Numbered from the stretch's first letter, positions 1 through 8,871 are shown. The stretch is DNA of 24,145 nt from Clostridiales bacterium UBA1381 (GCA_002305435.1 DBQZ01000129.1:1-24145); one strand, 5' to 3'. Program-made: numbers and translations. The notes: generated from the letters alone by a model not told the origin.

Positions 1-1
1 A

Positions 2-505
2 GACGATTATGTCCCGAATACGTCAATCACCTACTCCGAAGCCTTCATGCTCGGAGTCCGCTATGTTTGGAGCGGAGTATATGACGGCAAGTGCGTGAAT
101 GTTCACATAGAAGAAGTTGAGGACAACACTCCGGTTCAAAAAGTACGAGTATTATTCGACTCCGTTACCGGACAATATAACTTCAGCCATGCTCAGAAAG
201 TCCCTCCCACGATATGGATGTACACAGGCGATGGGCGTGTCGGCACTGATCATGTATATGACTATAACGGGATACTTTATGTATCAGGTCATGAGTTCGG
301 TCATATTCTCGGACTGGGCGATGTCTATGCCGATACAAACGAGAAAGTCAAGCAGTACCTAAACTCGCCGATGAACGGCTGGGACTGGCGTCAGGCAACA
401 GACGCAGACTATTTTATCATGCTGAAACACAACACATGGCTGCACGGTAATCTATTTATCTACAGCAGCGACAGAGAATTATTAAAATGGTATTTACCGA
501 TATAA
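2..505 (+). CDS. Metzincin-like zinc metalloprotease, C-terminal part (5' end outside window)
   Basis: The frame is open from base 2, so this is the C-terminal ~167 residues of a longer protein and no start can be assigned. It contains HEFGHILGLGD (codons 290-322), the HExxHxxGxxD zinc-binding signature of metzincin-type proteases with Asp as third ligand. About 20 residues later comes SPMNGWDW, which can serve as the Met-turn. The fold therefore looks complete around the active site. No substrate can be inferred. It ends 41 bp before the PrgI-family gene, and the gap holds a 6-bp hairpin (514-519/525-530) with no T-run, so it may be co-transcribed with the transfer operon. A protease is not a standard member of this gene block and could be cargo. 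Secretion cannot be judged because the N-terminus is missing. Confidence 0.75.
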   Translation, partial: DDYVPNTSITYSEAFMLGVRYVWSGVYDGKCVNVHIEEVEDNTPVQKVRVLFDSVTGQYNFSHAQKVPPTIWMYTGDGRVGTDHVYDYNGILYVSGHEFGHILGLGDVYADTNEKVKQYLNSPMNGWDWRQATDADYFIMLKHNTWLHGNLFIYSSDRELLKWYLPI

Positions 506-546
506 AAACAAACGACAGCTACAGGCTGTCATGAAAGGAGGTCACT

Positions 547-993
547 ATGCCGTATGTTCAAGTCCCCAAGGATTTAACTAAGGTCAAAACCAAGGTCGCA
601 ATGAACCTTACAAAGCGTCAGATAATATGCTTTGCACTTGCCGGAGCAGTCGGTGTTCCTGTATATTTCTTATCAAAATCCATTGTTGGAAACGACATTG
701 CCATGATGCTTCTGATCATCATTGCACTGCCGTTTTTTCTTTTTGCCATGTATGAACGTGACGGGCAGCCGCTCGAAAAGATTTTGATAAACTATATCAG
801 ATGGCACAAGTCCCCGAAGGTGCGCATATACAGGACGCAGAACTTATACGCAGTTATGAGCAAAAATGACAAGGAGGTCAGCTATATTGCCAAAAAACAA
901 AAAACGATCCCCAAAACAGGGAAAAAGAAAAAGTACCGCCGCCGCAAAAAGACCGCAGCCAAAACAAAAAGCAAAACCAAAGGTGCAGCATGA
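547..993 (+). CDS. PrgI-family conjugation membrane protein
   Basis: This 148-residue protein has an N-terminal segment typical of PrgI-family mobile-element proteins (YVQVPKDLTKVKTKVAMNLT). Two adjacent membrane helices follow at about residues 25-65 (IICFALAGAVGVPVYFL and IAMMLLIIIALPFFLFAM). A cytoplasmic part then ends in a very Lys/Arg-rich tail (about 112-148). PrgI-family proteins sit directly before VirB4 in Gram-positive conjugation operons and are thought to anchor the ATPase to the mating channel. The AAAGGAGGT ribosome site precedes ATG 547 at good spacing. The last 107 bp overlap the start of virB4 in another frame, so the basic tail and the basic VirB4 N-terminus share DNA. The family call is from sequence pattern and context. 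Confidence 0.85.
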   Translation: MPYVQVPKDLTKVKTKVAMNLTKRQIICFALAGAVGVPVYFLSKSIVGNDIAMMLLIIIALPFFLFAMYERDGQPLEKILINYIRWHKSPKVRIYRTQNLYAVMSKNDKEVSYIAKKQKTIPKTGKKKKYRRRKKTAAKTKSKTKGAA

Positions 994-3313
994 TACGACT
1001 GTCACGGCACAGCAGACAATACGGTATAAAAACATCTATCCGGACGGTATCTGTAAGATCGACAACTCACATTACTCTAAAACAGTACAGTTTTACGATA
1101 TAAACTACCAGTTGGCACAGAACGATGACAAAAGCGCGATTTTTGAAAGCTATTGTGACTTTCTCAACTACTTCGACCACTCTATAGCTGTACAGTTTTC
1201 ATTCGTGAACCGTCATACAAGTGCGGAGGACTTTGAAAACATGATAGCAATACCGGAGCAGGACGACGACTTCAACGATATACGCCACGAGTATTCGGAA
1301 ATGCTTAAAAGCCAGCTCACCAAGGGAAATAACGGGCTTACCAAGACCAAATACGTCACATTTACAATTGAAGCAAAGGACTTAAAGTCTGCAAAGCAGC
1401 GGTTAGAGCGTATCGAAACGGACGTGCTGAACAATTTCAAAGCGATGGGCGTCAAGGCAGAGCCGCTTAACGGTCATGACAGGTTAGAGCTTATGTTCGA
1501 TATCTTTAAATCCGACAAACGTGACAAATTTCATTTTACATGGGATATGCTCAAAATCTCCGGCATGTCAACAAAGGACTATATCGCACCGTCCTCTTTT
1601 AATTTCAGCAAACGAGACAGCTTTGCTATGGGAAAAAGCTATGGCGCAGTTTCGTATTTGCAGATAACGGCACCGGAGCTTACCGACCGTATGCTTGCAG
1701 ATTTTCTTGACTTGGAGAGCAATATCATAGTCAACATCCATATTCAGAGTATCGACCAGCTCACAGCCATCAAGAATATAAAGCATAAAATAACAGACCT
1801 CGATCGCATGAAAGCCGATGAGCAGAAAAAAGCATTACGAGCCGGATACGACATAGATATTATCCCGTCCGATCTTGCTACATACGGAAATGAGGCTAAA
1901 GGGCTGTTGGAGGACTTACAAAGCAGAAACGAGCGAATGTTTCTCATTACATTCCTTGTAATGAATACTGCTTCATCGCTGAAAAAGCTTGAAAACGATA
2001 TTTTTCAGGCACAGGGCATTGCACAGAAATACAATTGTCAGCTGAAACGGCTTGATTATCAGCAAGAAGCAGCATTAATGTCATCGATACCGATAGGACG
2101 AAATCATATAGAGATACAGCGCGGTTTGACAACATCGTCAACCGCTATTTTTGTGCCGTTTACAACGTGTGAGCTGTTCATGGGCGGTGAGTCACTGTAT
2201 TACGGCTTGAACGCACTATCAAACAACATGATAATGGTTGACCGCAAGCTGCTAAAAAACCCTAACGGTTTGATACTCGGAACACCGGGAAGCGGAAAAT
2301 CGTTCAGTGCAAAGCGTGAGATAACGAACGCTTTCCTCATGACTACGGATGATATAATCCTCCAAGACCCTGAGTCCGAGTATGCTCCGTTGGTGCTGCA
2401 CTTGAAAGGTCAGGTCATAAAAATATCACCCTCAAGCAGTCAGTATATAAACCCAATGGATATAAATATTGATTATTCGGACGAGGATGATCCTATCTCT
2501 CTAAAGAGTGATTTCCTCATATCTCTGTGTGAGCTTATCGTCGGCGGCAAAGATGGCTTACAGCCTACAGAAAAAACCGTTATCGACAGATGCGTAAGAA
2601 GCATCTATAAAGAATACTTTGCAAACGACCCCACGCCGGACAAGATGCCTATCTTGCAGGACTTATATGAGAAACTCCGCGCACAGCCCGATGATGAAGC
2701 ACAGCACATAGCGACAGCTCTTGAGATATATGTTACAGGCTCACTTAACGTGTTCAACCACCGGACGAATGTTGATATAAACAACAGACTGGTGTGCTTT
2801 GATATAAAGGATCTGGGCAAGCAGCTTAAAAAGATAGGTATGTTAATAGTTCAGGAGCAAGTTTGGAACAGAGTAACACAAAACCGTGCGGCGAAGAAAT
2901 CAACGAGATACTATGTAGACGAGTTCCACTTGCTTTTAAAGGATGAGCAGACAGCTGCTTATTCAGTGGAGATATGGAAGCGTTTTCGTAAGTGGGGCGG
3001 CATACCGACAGGACTTACACAGAACGTAAAGGACCTTCTTGCAAGCCGTGAGATTGAGAACATCTTTGAAAATTCGGATTTCATATATATGCTCAATCAG
3101 GCTTCGGGCGACCGAGAGATACTTGCAAAAGCCCTTAATATTTCTCCGCATCAGCTGTCATATGTAACTCAGTCAAACGCAGGAGAAGGGCTGCTCTTTT
3201 ACGGGAACGTCATTATCCCGTTTGTTGACCGCTTCCCCAAAAACCTTAAACTATACAGCTATATGACTTCAAAATTTGAGGAGATGTCAAATGAAGAAGC
3301 TCCGAGCAAGTGA
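887..3313 (+). CDS. VirB4-family conjugation ATPase
   Basis: VirB4 proteins power assembly of the type IV secretion channel and substrate transfer at the inner face of the membrane. The start is TTG 887, because AAGGAGGT lies at 871-878 with 8-nt spacing. The in-frame ATG at 866 lies upstream of that ribosome site and is unlikely. The product is 808 residues. Walker A GTPGSGKS is at about 465-472 (GLILGTPGSGKSF). Walker B is at about 675-681 (YYVDEFH), followed by the helical region and the TGLTQN motif usual for VirB4/TraE. The length matches clostridial ICE homologues. It overlaps the PrgI gene by 107 bp and the next gene by 23 bp, so translation is probably coupled. The first ~35 residues are very basic. 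Confidence 0.93.
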   Translation: MPKNKKRSPKQGKRKSTAAAKRPQPKQKAKPKVQHDTTVTAQQTIRYKNIYPDGICKIDNSHYSKTVQFYDINYQLAQNDDKSAIFESYCDFLNYFDHSIAVQFSFVNRHTSAEDFENMIAIPEQDDDFNDIRHEYSEMLKSQLTKGNNGLTKTKYVTFTIEAKDLKSAKQRLERIETDVLNNFKAMGVKAEPLNGHDRLELMFDIFKSDKRDKFHFTWDMLKISGMSTKDYIAPSSFNFSKRDSFAMGKSYGAVSYLQITAPELTDRMLADFLDLESNIIVNIHIQSIDQLTAIKNIKHKITDLDRMKADEQKKALRAGYDIDIIPSDLATYGNEAKGLLEDLQSRNERMFLITFLVMNTASSLKKLENDIFQAQGIAQKYNCQLKRLDYQQEAALMSSIPIGRNHIEIQRGLTTSSTAIFVPFTTCELFMGGESLYYGLNALSNNMIMVDRKLLKNPNGLILGTPGSGKSFSAKREITNAFLMTTDDIILQDPESEYAPLVLHLKGQVIKISPSSSQYINPMDINIDYSDEDDPISLKSDFLISLCELIVGGKDGLQPTEKTVIDRCVRSIYKEYFANDPTPDKMPILQDLYEKLRAQPDDEAQHIATALEIYVTGSLNVFNHRTNVDINNRLVCFDIKDLGKQLKKIGMLIVQEQVWNRVTQNRAAKKSTRYYVDEFHLLLKDEQTAAYSVEIWKRFRKWGGIPTGLTQNVKDLLASREIENIFENSDFIYMLNQASGDREILAKALNISPHQLSYVTQSNAGEGLLFYGNVIIPFVDRFPKNLKLYSYMTSKFEEMSNEEAPSK

Positions 3314-5534
3314 TAAGGTCACGGTCAAGTACAGCTGTGAAGGACTTGTGGAACGAAACCTATCGGAGAAAACGGAAACAGTCGTAAGCAATAAAAGAAC
3401 TGATATTTCATTCGGCAAACGACGTGGGAGCGAGTTTGATATTCGCTCCCATAATGCCGATAATGTACAAGCGTCAAGGAAAAGTCCAAAGTCTGTTACG
3501 GCTTTTAACGTCATGAGCGATAAAGGCATTAAGGAACGATTGTTGAATACTGATTTTTCTATGTCTGATAAAGATGGTGGTATCCGTAGTATTACTGATG
3601 TTTCCGTCAAGGATGTCAAGCCTAAGCTTCATACGTCCTATACGCTCAAGCACACTGCAAAGAAGGAGCATATCCGTCAACAGCCAAAGTGCGGCAGTAA
3701 TTTCAAGCCCAAGCGTCAACGCATAGAAATACCGAAGCCCGAAAAGCATTTGAAACCCTCTCCTACTTCAAAATTTATTGAAGATAAAAAGTCGTTGAAG
3801 TTTGATGTGACCGATAATCAAAAGTCGTTGAAATGTGAAAAATCAGATGTCCCTCATACAGACGATCCTAACACAACGGATGATGCTCCCAGCACAGGTA
3901 ATGACGTAAAGCAGACGCTGAAATTCGGCAGAACGATAGCATATCAAACAGTGAAAGCGACCCAAGGCACGCTGAAACAGAACCGCAGGCGGTTGCGTTT
4001 CAAGAAATCGCAGCAGACTTCATCTCAGGATATACGTTCGGCTATGGAAAAGCTGTTATCAGAAAAGCCGCATGTTACAAAGAGAGACGATGCTGATTTT
4101 ACAAAAGAAGCGCAGCAGGACATAAATCTGAAGGCTGAAAAAAGAGATGTGAATTTAAAGTCTGATATAAAGTCGGATTTTAATTTTGTAAAGGATGCCA
4201 AACAGGATCGAAACAATAAATCAAAATCTGAAAAAGTATCAACGCACAATCGGTCAAGGCTGATGTTTAAGCCGGAGGAAAAGCCGCTATCGACCGGAAC
4301 GGAAGATGGACATAACAGCAGCACCACCAACAGTGATAACAATGGCACCACTGCTGAACTTAAAGACAGGAAGCCCGGCTCATATATCAAAGCTGAGAAA
4401 AAAGCCGATAAAGCTATGTCCAAGCTCGAAAAAGCTGAAAGCAAGCAGCCTACGCATAAGGTCTTAAAGCATGAGCGCGTTTACGATGATAAGAAAGGCA
4501 AAGCCCGTCACCGTCTGTACTTTGAGGAGGAAAAGAAGCCGCCAAGAAAACAATATTTATCAAAGGAGCTTCCCAAAGCAGCTGTTTCAGCTGCTGCGCT
4601 GGAGGTAAAGAGCAAGGTGCATCAAAAGCTGTATCAAGCCGAAAATGACAATTCTGCTGTTAAAGCCGCACACCGTACAGAGCTTATTGCAGAGCGCAGC
4701 TCCAATGCGGCATTTCGGTATGCAGTAAAGCGGCACCGGGATAAACCTTACCGATTGCAGAGAAAGGTTGACAGACTGAAATATAAGGCGGAAAAGGCGA
4801 ACAGACGTCTGCTGTTTGAAAAGGCAGTGCATGAAAATCCACAGCTGAAAAGGTCAATACGCAAACGTACACAGTATAAGCAGTTTATCAAGCAAAAATA
4901 CAAACAGCAAATGCGCAGCTATGCGCAGAGAAAATCCGCTAAAAAAGCAGCACAGAAAACCGCATCGGTCATAAAGGAATTTATCACAGTTAAAAACAAG
5001 GGCTGTCTTGTACTCGTCCTTATCGCGGTATTAATGGCATTTGTATTATGCTCGCTGTTTGCCGTGACGCTCACCTCTATGACAGGGAGCATCGTAAACG
5101 AGTATACATCGTCCGATGAGGAGATCGGCAATGTCGCTTCCGCATGGCAGGCTTTGGAGGATGATCTGCAAAATGAAATTGACAATATCGAGACTGAGTA
5201 TCCCGGATACGACAGGTATGTATACGAAATTGATGCAATAGGTGCTGATAAGCAAAAGATACTTGCGTATTTTTCGGCTAAATACAAGAAAATCGTGTAT
5301 GCCGACCATAGCGCAGATATAGAGAGCTTCTTTAATGAGCTTTATGTATATTCGCTGGTAAGCTATACAGACGGAGATTACAGTGAGCTGCAAATCGAGC
5401 TTCAAGTCAATGACCTTGATGCGCTTATAGAGAGCAAGCTCACAGATGAGGAAAAACAGGCATACGGAGCATACTTGGAAATATTCCAAAACAGTGAGGA
5501 TTATAACGAGATAATAGAAAATGCAGAAGGTTAG
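3291..5534 (+). CDS. CD1108-family conjugation membrane protein lacking the cell-wall hydrolase domain
   Basis: The start is ATG 3291, with GAGGAG at 3278-3283 and 23-bp overlap with virB4. The 747-residue product has a very long Lys-rich N-terminal part (about 1-565), one membrane helix (about 568-595, CLVLVLIAVLMAFVLCSLFA) and a short outer domain of about 150 residues. The block from LEVKSKVHQKLYQAE through the membrane helix, and the outer segment around YPGYDRYVYEIDAIGADKQK, match my recall of CD1108-family ICE proteins. In those the outer part normally continues into an NlpC/P60 or lysozyme-like hydrolase. Here translation stops before any such domain. The N-terminal part repeats a short motif of the form basic-x-L-x-F (TLKF, RRLRF, SRLMF, HRLYF, RRLLF) between about residues 165 and 505. 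Likely role: a scaffold linking the channel ATPase to the cell wall. Confidence 0.8.
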   Translation: MKKLRASDKVTVKYSCEGLVERNLSEKTETVVSNKRTDISFGKRRGSEFDIRSHNADNVQASRKSPKSVTAFNVMSDKGIKERLLNTDFSMSDKDGGIRSITDVSVKDVKPKLHTSYTLKHTAKKEHIRQQPKCGSNFKPKRQRIEIPKPEKHLKPSPTSKFIEDKKSLKFDVTDNQKSLKCEKSDVPHTDDPNTTDDAPSTGNDVKQTLKFGRTIAYQTVKATQGTLKQNRRRLRFKKSQQTSSQDIRSAMEKLLSEKPHVTKRDDADFTKEAQQDINLKAEKRDVNLKSDIKSDFNFVKDAKQDRNNKSKSEKVSTHNRSRLMFKPEEKPLSTGTEDGHNSSTTNSDNNGTTAELKDRKPGSYIKAEKKADKAMSKLEKAESKQPTHKVLKHERVYDDKKGKARHRLYFEEEKKPPRKQYLSKELPKAAVSAAALEVKSKVHQKLYQAENDNSAVKAAHRTELIAERSSNAAFRYAVKRHRDKPYRLQRKVDRLKYKAEKANRRLLFEKAVHENPQLKRSIRKRTQYKQFIKQKYKQQMRSYAQRKSAKKAAQKTASVIKEFITVKNKGCLVLVLIAVLMAFVLCSLFAVTLTSMTGSIVNEYTSSDEEIGNVASAWQALEDDLQNEIDNIETEYPGYDRYVYEIDAIGADKQKILAYFSAKYKKIVYADHSADIESFFNELYVYSLVSYTDGDYSELQIELQVNDLDALIESKLTDEEKQAYGAYLEIFQNSEDYNEIIENAEG

Positions 5535-5555
5535 CCTATACGAGGAGGTGCAATA

Positions 5556-5837
5556 TTGGGATTAAAAAGTACAAAGCGTCAGCTCGATAAGAGCAGAGAG
5601 AAAATGGCGTTGCTTCAAGAGCGTATAAAGGCTCTTGAAGAACAGGAGCGCGGTCAGGAAAATCAGGATATGCTGAAAACGATACGGAAGGATGTTGACT
5701 ACTCTGAATTTGTGGTGCTGTGGGAGGAATTGCAGCGGCATAAAGAGGAGCTTTTGAAGCGACACAAAGAAAGGAATGTTCAGAATGAAAGTAAAAATAG
5801 CAGTAATACTAACGGCTCTGATAATGGCATCGGGTAG
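5556..5837 (+). CDS. DUF4315-like small coiled-coil ICE protein
   Basis: This 93-residue protein starts at TTG 5556, directly after GAGGAGGTG (5542-5550); no ATG fits this ribosome site. The first ~35 residues (KRQLDKSREKMALLQERIKALEEQ) form a strongly charged coiled coil, followed by a shorter helical segment. Size, coiled coil and position between the CD1108-type gene and the DUF4366 gene all match the DUF4315 family of Gram-positive conjugative elements. The molecular function of that family is unknown; a structural partner of the mating apparatus is inference. Its 3' end overlaps the next gene by 53 bp. Confidence 0.75.
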   Translation: MGLKSTKRQLDKSREKMALLQERIKALEEQERGQENQDMLKTIRKDVDYSEFVVLWEELQRHKEELLKRHKERNVQNESKNSSNTNGSDNGIG

Positions 5838-6666
5838 ATATATACCGGCATATGCTGACGGCGGCGGTCAGCCGCCGTATATCGAACCGTCAGCTGAAAC
5901 AACAGCTGTACCCGCAACTGCTGTGCAGGAAACCGCATATCCGTCAGAACCAACTGTAGACCCCTATGAGGAAATGTATCAGCAGCAGTCCGAAGCAAAC
6001 GCGAATACGCAGTCTCTCTTAACTGATATTAAAGATATGATAGGCGGTATAATGAGCTTTAGCAGCAATGAAGCAACTGAAAATACCGAAACTGTCCAAG
6101 TCGAACAGCCCATCCAGCAGTCTACGCCCGCTCCCACTCCGACGCCTGAGCCTACACCCGTTCCACGGGTAACGGAAACAGACGGGAACGGTTACATAGT
6201 CGAGGATACGCAGGTGCTGAATGACGGCAAGGAATTTCTGACTATGGCTTCAAAGGACGGTACTACGTTCTATATGGTCATTGACCGTGCGAACGATAAC
6301 GAGGTATATCTGCTTAATAAAGTAGATAACGCTGACCTGATGAGCTTTACGGAAACTACTCCATCACCGTCAGCGTCTGCAAGCCCGACACCATCGCCCA
6401 CGCCTACACAATCGCCGTCACCATCACCGGAGCCGGAAGCTGCGGCAAATGAAGAGAAAGGCGGTATCAGCCCGATTATCACAATATTGCTTGCGCTGGG
6501 CGCAGGCGGCGCGATATACTGGTTCAAGTTCAAGCGTAACAGCGGAGAAACATATGATGATTTGCAGACAGATGATGCGGAAGCGGAGGCTGAGTATGAC
6601 GAGCTGAACGGGAACGAGGTCAACGAGGACGAGCTTGACGAGGAAAATGACGATAATATGAATTGA
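5785..6666 (+). CDS. DUF4366 / CD1107-family surface protein
   Basis: ATG 5785 is preferred over ATG 5776 because the AAAGAAAGGA ribosome site ends at 5774, at proper distance from 5785. The 293-residue product has a signal peptide (MKVKIAVILTALIMASG, probable cleavage after AYA). A Pro/Thr-rich linker follows, then a folded core (GKEFLTMASKDGTTFYMVIDR, residues ~150-190) typical of DUF4366. After it come a second Ser/Pro/Thr repeat stretch, a membrane helix (ISPIITILLALGAGGAIYWF) and an acidic cytoplasmic tail full of Asp and Glu. The layout is an extracellular domain on a flexible stalk anchored at the C-terminus. Homologues sit in the same place in clostridial ICE operons; the exact role is unknown. 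It is the last gene before a new promoter. Confidence 0.88.
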   Translation: MKVKIAVILTALIMASGRYIPAYADGGGQPPYIEPSAETTAVPATAVQETAYPSEPTVDPYEEMYQQQSEANANTQSLLTDIKDMIGGIMSFSSNEATENTETVQVEQPIQQSTPAPTPTPEPTPVPRVTETDGNGYIVEDTQVLNDGKEFLTMASKDGTTFYMVIDRANDNEVYLLNKVDNADLMSFTETTPSPSASASPTPSPTPTQSPSPSPEPEAAANEEKGGISPIITILLALGAGGAIYWFKFKRNSGETYDDLQTDDAEAEAEYDELNGNEVNEDELDEENDDNMN

Positions 6667-6682
6667 TAGTCATTCTTTTGTA

Positions 6683-6711
6683 TAGACTTTTTCACTTGTT
6701 TATGGTATACT
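6683..6711 (+). promoter_or_regulatory. Probable promoter of the polymerase-YolD pair
   Basis: TAGACT (6683-6688) and TATACT (6706-6711) are separated by 17 bp, a plausible sigma-A promoter with a good -10 and a moderate -35. The predicted transcript starts about 30 nt before the ribosome site AAGGAGGTG (6731-6739). I saw no GAAC-N4-GTTC type SOS box nearby, so SOS control is not supported by the sequence. Confidence 0.55.
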
Positions 6712-6748
6712 AATCATATAAAACGCTTACAAGGAGGTGCTTCGGCAT

Positions 6749-8260
6749 ATGCAGGAACAACGTATTTATGCAGCGATCGACCTAAAGTCGTTTTATGCCT
6801 CTGCGGAATGTATCGAACGCGGACTTGACCCTATGACAACTAACCTCGTTGTTGCTGACAAGAGCAGGACGGAAAAGACCATATGTCTCGCTGTCTCACC
6901 ATCCCTAAAAGCCTATGGCATCCCCGGCAGAGCAAGACTGTTTGAAGTTATACAAAAGGTTAATGCAGTAAACCGAGAAAGACAAAGAAAAGCGCCGAAT
7001 AGAACATTCTCCGGTTCTTCGTATGATGATACCGAATTAAGACGTAATCCGGGGCTGGCAATTGATTTTATCACTGCTCCGCCGCGTATGGCTCATTATA
7101 TGAAGTTCAGTACGGAGATCTATAGTATATATTTAAAGTATGTTGCACCGGAGGATATACATGTATATTCAATAGACGAGGTGTTTATTGACCTTACAGG
7201 CTATCTTAAAACCTATGGGCTTTCGGCACATGACTTCACTATGAAGCTTGTTCGTGAGGTACTGAAAACAACAGGAATAACGGCAACGGCAGGAATAGGC
7301 ACCAATCTTTATCTTGCAAAGGTGGCTATGGATATAGTCGCAAAGCATATAAAGCCGGATAAGGACGGTGTACGGATAGCAGAGCTTGACGAGATGAGCT
7401 ATCGCCGGCTTTTGTGGTGTCACCGTCCTTTAACTGACTTTTGGCGTGTAGGGCACGGATATGCAAAAAAGCTTGAAGCGATAGGGTTATACACAATGGG
7501 AGACATTGCACGCTGTTCGCTTGGGAAGCCTACGGATTATTATAACGAAAATACATTATATGACTTATTTGGTATCAATGCCGAGTTGCTGATAGATCAC
7601 GCTTGGGGCTGGGAACCGTGTACCATAGCGGAAATAAAAGCATATAAGCCGCAGTCAAACAGTATCGGCTCCGGTCAGGTTCTGCAATGTCCGCATAATT
7701 ATGAGCAGACAAAGCTTATAGTACAAGAAATGGCAGATATGCTGGCACTTGACTTAGTGGATAAACGTCTTGTTACGGATCAAATAGTCCTGACGATAGG
7801 CTATGATAAAGAAGGCGTCACGACTTCATATAAAGGTGAAGTCAAGACAGACCGGTATGGTCGAAAGATACCGAAACATGCGCATGGTACAGCCAACCTT
7901 GCCACTAAAACATCATCTGCAAAGCTGATAACAAAAGCTGCGATTGAACTGTATGACCGCATTATAAACAAAAAGCTGTTGGTACGTAGAGTTTATATTA
8001 CCGCTACACACGTTGTCGATGAGGCTGTTGAGGAGAATACAAGAGCTTTTGAGCAGCTTGACCTGTTTACTGATTATGAACAGCTTGAAAAGGAGCGAGC
8101 GGATAAGCAGTCTAAGCTGGAGCGTGAAAAGCGTGTTCAGCAAACAATGCTTGATATAAAGAAGAAATTTGGTAAGAATGCGATACTAAAGGGCATGAAT
8201 TTAAGAGAAGGCGCGACCGCACGCGACAGAAACAAGCAGATAGGCGGTCATAAGGCGTGA
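6749..8260 (+). CDS. Y-family (UmuC/DinB-type) translesion DNA polymerase
   Basis: The 503-residue protein starts at ATG 6749 behind AAGGAGGTG with 9-nt spacing. The upstream in-frame GTG 6737 lies inside that ribosome site. Catalytic features are present. The first metal-binding Asp is D11 in IDLKSFYASAEC, and the second acidic pair D143/E144 is in YSIDEVFIDL. The GIGTNLYLAK segment and the helix-hairpin-helix region after it are also clear. Such enzymes copy past damaged bases at low fidelity. It resembles the Firmicute UvrX/YqjW type more than DinB, going by its large size and its YolD-like partner, which starts 12 bp downstream. It probably protects the element after single-stranded transfer or gives damage tolerance to the host. 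Neighbouring transfer genes show it is element-borne. Confidence 0.93.
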   Translation: MQEQRIYAAIDLKSFYASAECIERGLDPMTTNLVVADKSRTEKTICLAVSPSLKAYGIPGRARLFEVIQKVNAVNRERQRKAPNRTFSGSSYDDTELRRNPGLAIDFITAPPRMAHYMKFSTEIYSIYLKYVAPEDIHVYSIDEVFIDLTGYLKTYGLSAHDFTMKLVREVLKTTGITATAGIGTNLYLAKVAMDIVAKHIKPDKDGVRIAELDEMSYRRLLWCHRPLTDFWRVGHGYAKKLEAIGLYTMGDIARCSLGKPTDYYNENTLYDLFGINAELLIDHAWGWEPCTIAEIKAYKPQSNSIGSGQVLQCPHNYEQTKLIVQEMADMLALDLVDKRLVTDQIVLTIGYDKEGVTTSYKGEVKTDRYGRKIPKHAHGTANLATKTSSAKLITKAAIELYDRIINKKLLVRRVYITATHVVDEAVEENTRAFEQLDLFTDYEQLEKERADKQSKLEREKRVQQTMLDIKKKFGKNAILKGMNLREGATARDRNKQIGGHKA

Positions 8261-8272
8261 ACGGAGGAATAT

Positions 8273-8710
8273 ATGAATAACAACGAAGATATTCACCGCT
8301 ATGATGATATAATCAATTTACCGCACCACGTGTCAAAGAGCCGTAAGCAAATGTCTTTACATGACAGAGCCGCTCAGTTTTCGCCGTTTGCAGCGTTGAC
8401 CGGATACGGAGATGCTGTTCATGAAACTGCAAGACTGACCGATGAATATATTGAGCTTGACGATGGGCAAAAGGATATTCTGAACGCCCAGCTGCAAAAA
8501 CTGTGTGAACATATTACGGAACATCCGGATATAACACTGACATATTTTTTGCCGGATAGTAAGAAATCAGGCGGAGCATATACTACGATAAGCGGGAATG
8601 TGAAAAAAATAGATACTTATAAACGCATCCTTGTCTTTCAAGACAAAACAGAGATACTGTTCGACAATATTTACAAAATATCCGGCTGGATATTTGATAA
8701 AATGATATGA
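8273..8710 (+). CDS. YolD-like protein
   Basis: This 145-residue protein starts at ATG 8273 behind CGGAGGAA. The segment YDDIINLPHHVSKSRKQMSL, followed by HDRAAQFSPFAALTGYGDA, is the hallmark of YolD-like proteins. These commonly lie directly next to Y-family polymerase genes in Firmicutes and on their mobile elements. Family function is not settled; it is usually taken as an accessory or regulator of the UvrX-type polymerase. The C-terminal half (ITLTYFLPDSKKSGGAYTTISG) is the small beta-rich WYL/SH3-like part seen in the family. It is in one transcription unit with the polymerase. No clear terminator follows. Confidence 0.88.
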   Translation: MNNNEDIHRYDDIINLPHHVSKSRKQMSLHDRAAQFSPFAALTGYGDAVHETARLTDEYIELDDGQKDILNAQLQKLCEHITEHPDITLTYFLPDSKKSGGAYTTISGNVKKIDTYKRILVFQDKTEILFDNIYKISGWIFDKMI

Positions 8711-8813
8711 AATAAACAGAATATATAACTTCCGAAAAAAATTTATATTTAATGTGACTTTTTTGATGTCTAAATCAATTATTAAGTAGAGGGTATCTTA
8801 TATGTTCCCTCGT

Positions 8814-8843
8814 TTGCATTAAATATGGGGGTTATATCATAAT
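8814..8843 (+). promoter_or_regulatory. Candidate promoter for the HTH regulator gene
   Basis: TTGCAT (8814-8819) and CATAAT (8838-8843) are 18 bp apart. The -10 overlaps the in-frame ATG at 8842, which supports the downstream start at 8872. The 131-bp gap 8711-8841 is very AT-rich and otherwise holds only a weak GAGGG/CCCTC hairpin (8789-8811). Confidence 0.4.
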
Positions 8844-8871
8844 GGGGCAAAATCAAAAAGGAGTTACGAAA

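Noticed and set aside
844..1035. Cys/Phe-rich - strand ORF
   Set aside because: It is the complement of the Lys-rich PrgI/VirB4 overlap, and its composition follows from that.
6660..6748. LexA/DinR SOS box before the polymerase
   Set aside because: No GAAC-N4-GTTC-like site was found by eye, so SOS control is not claimed.
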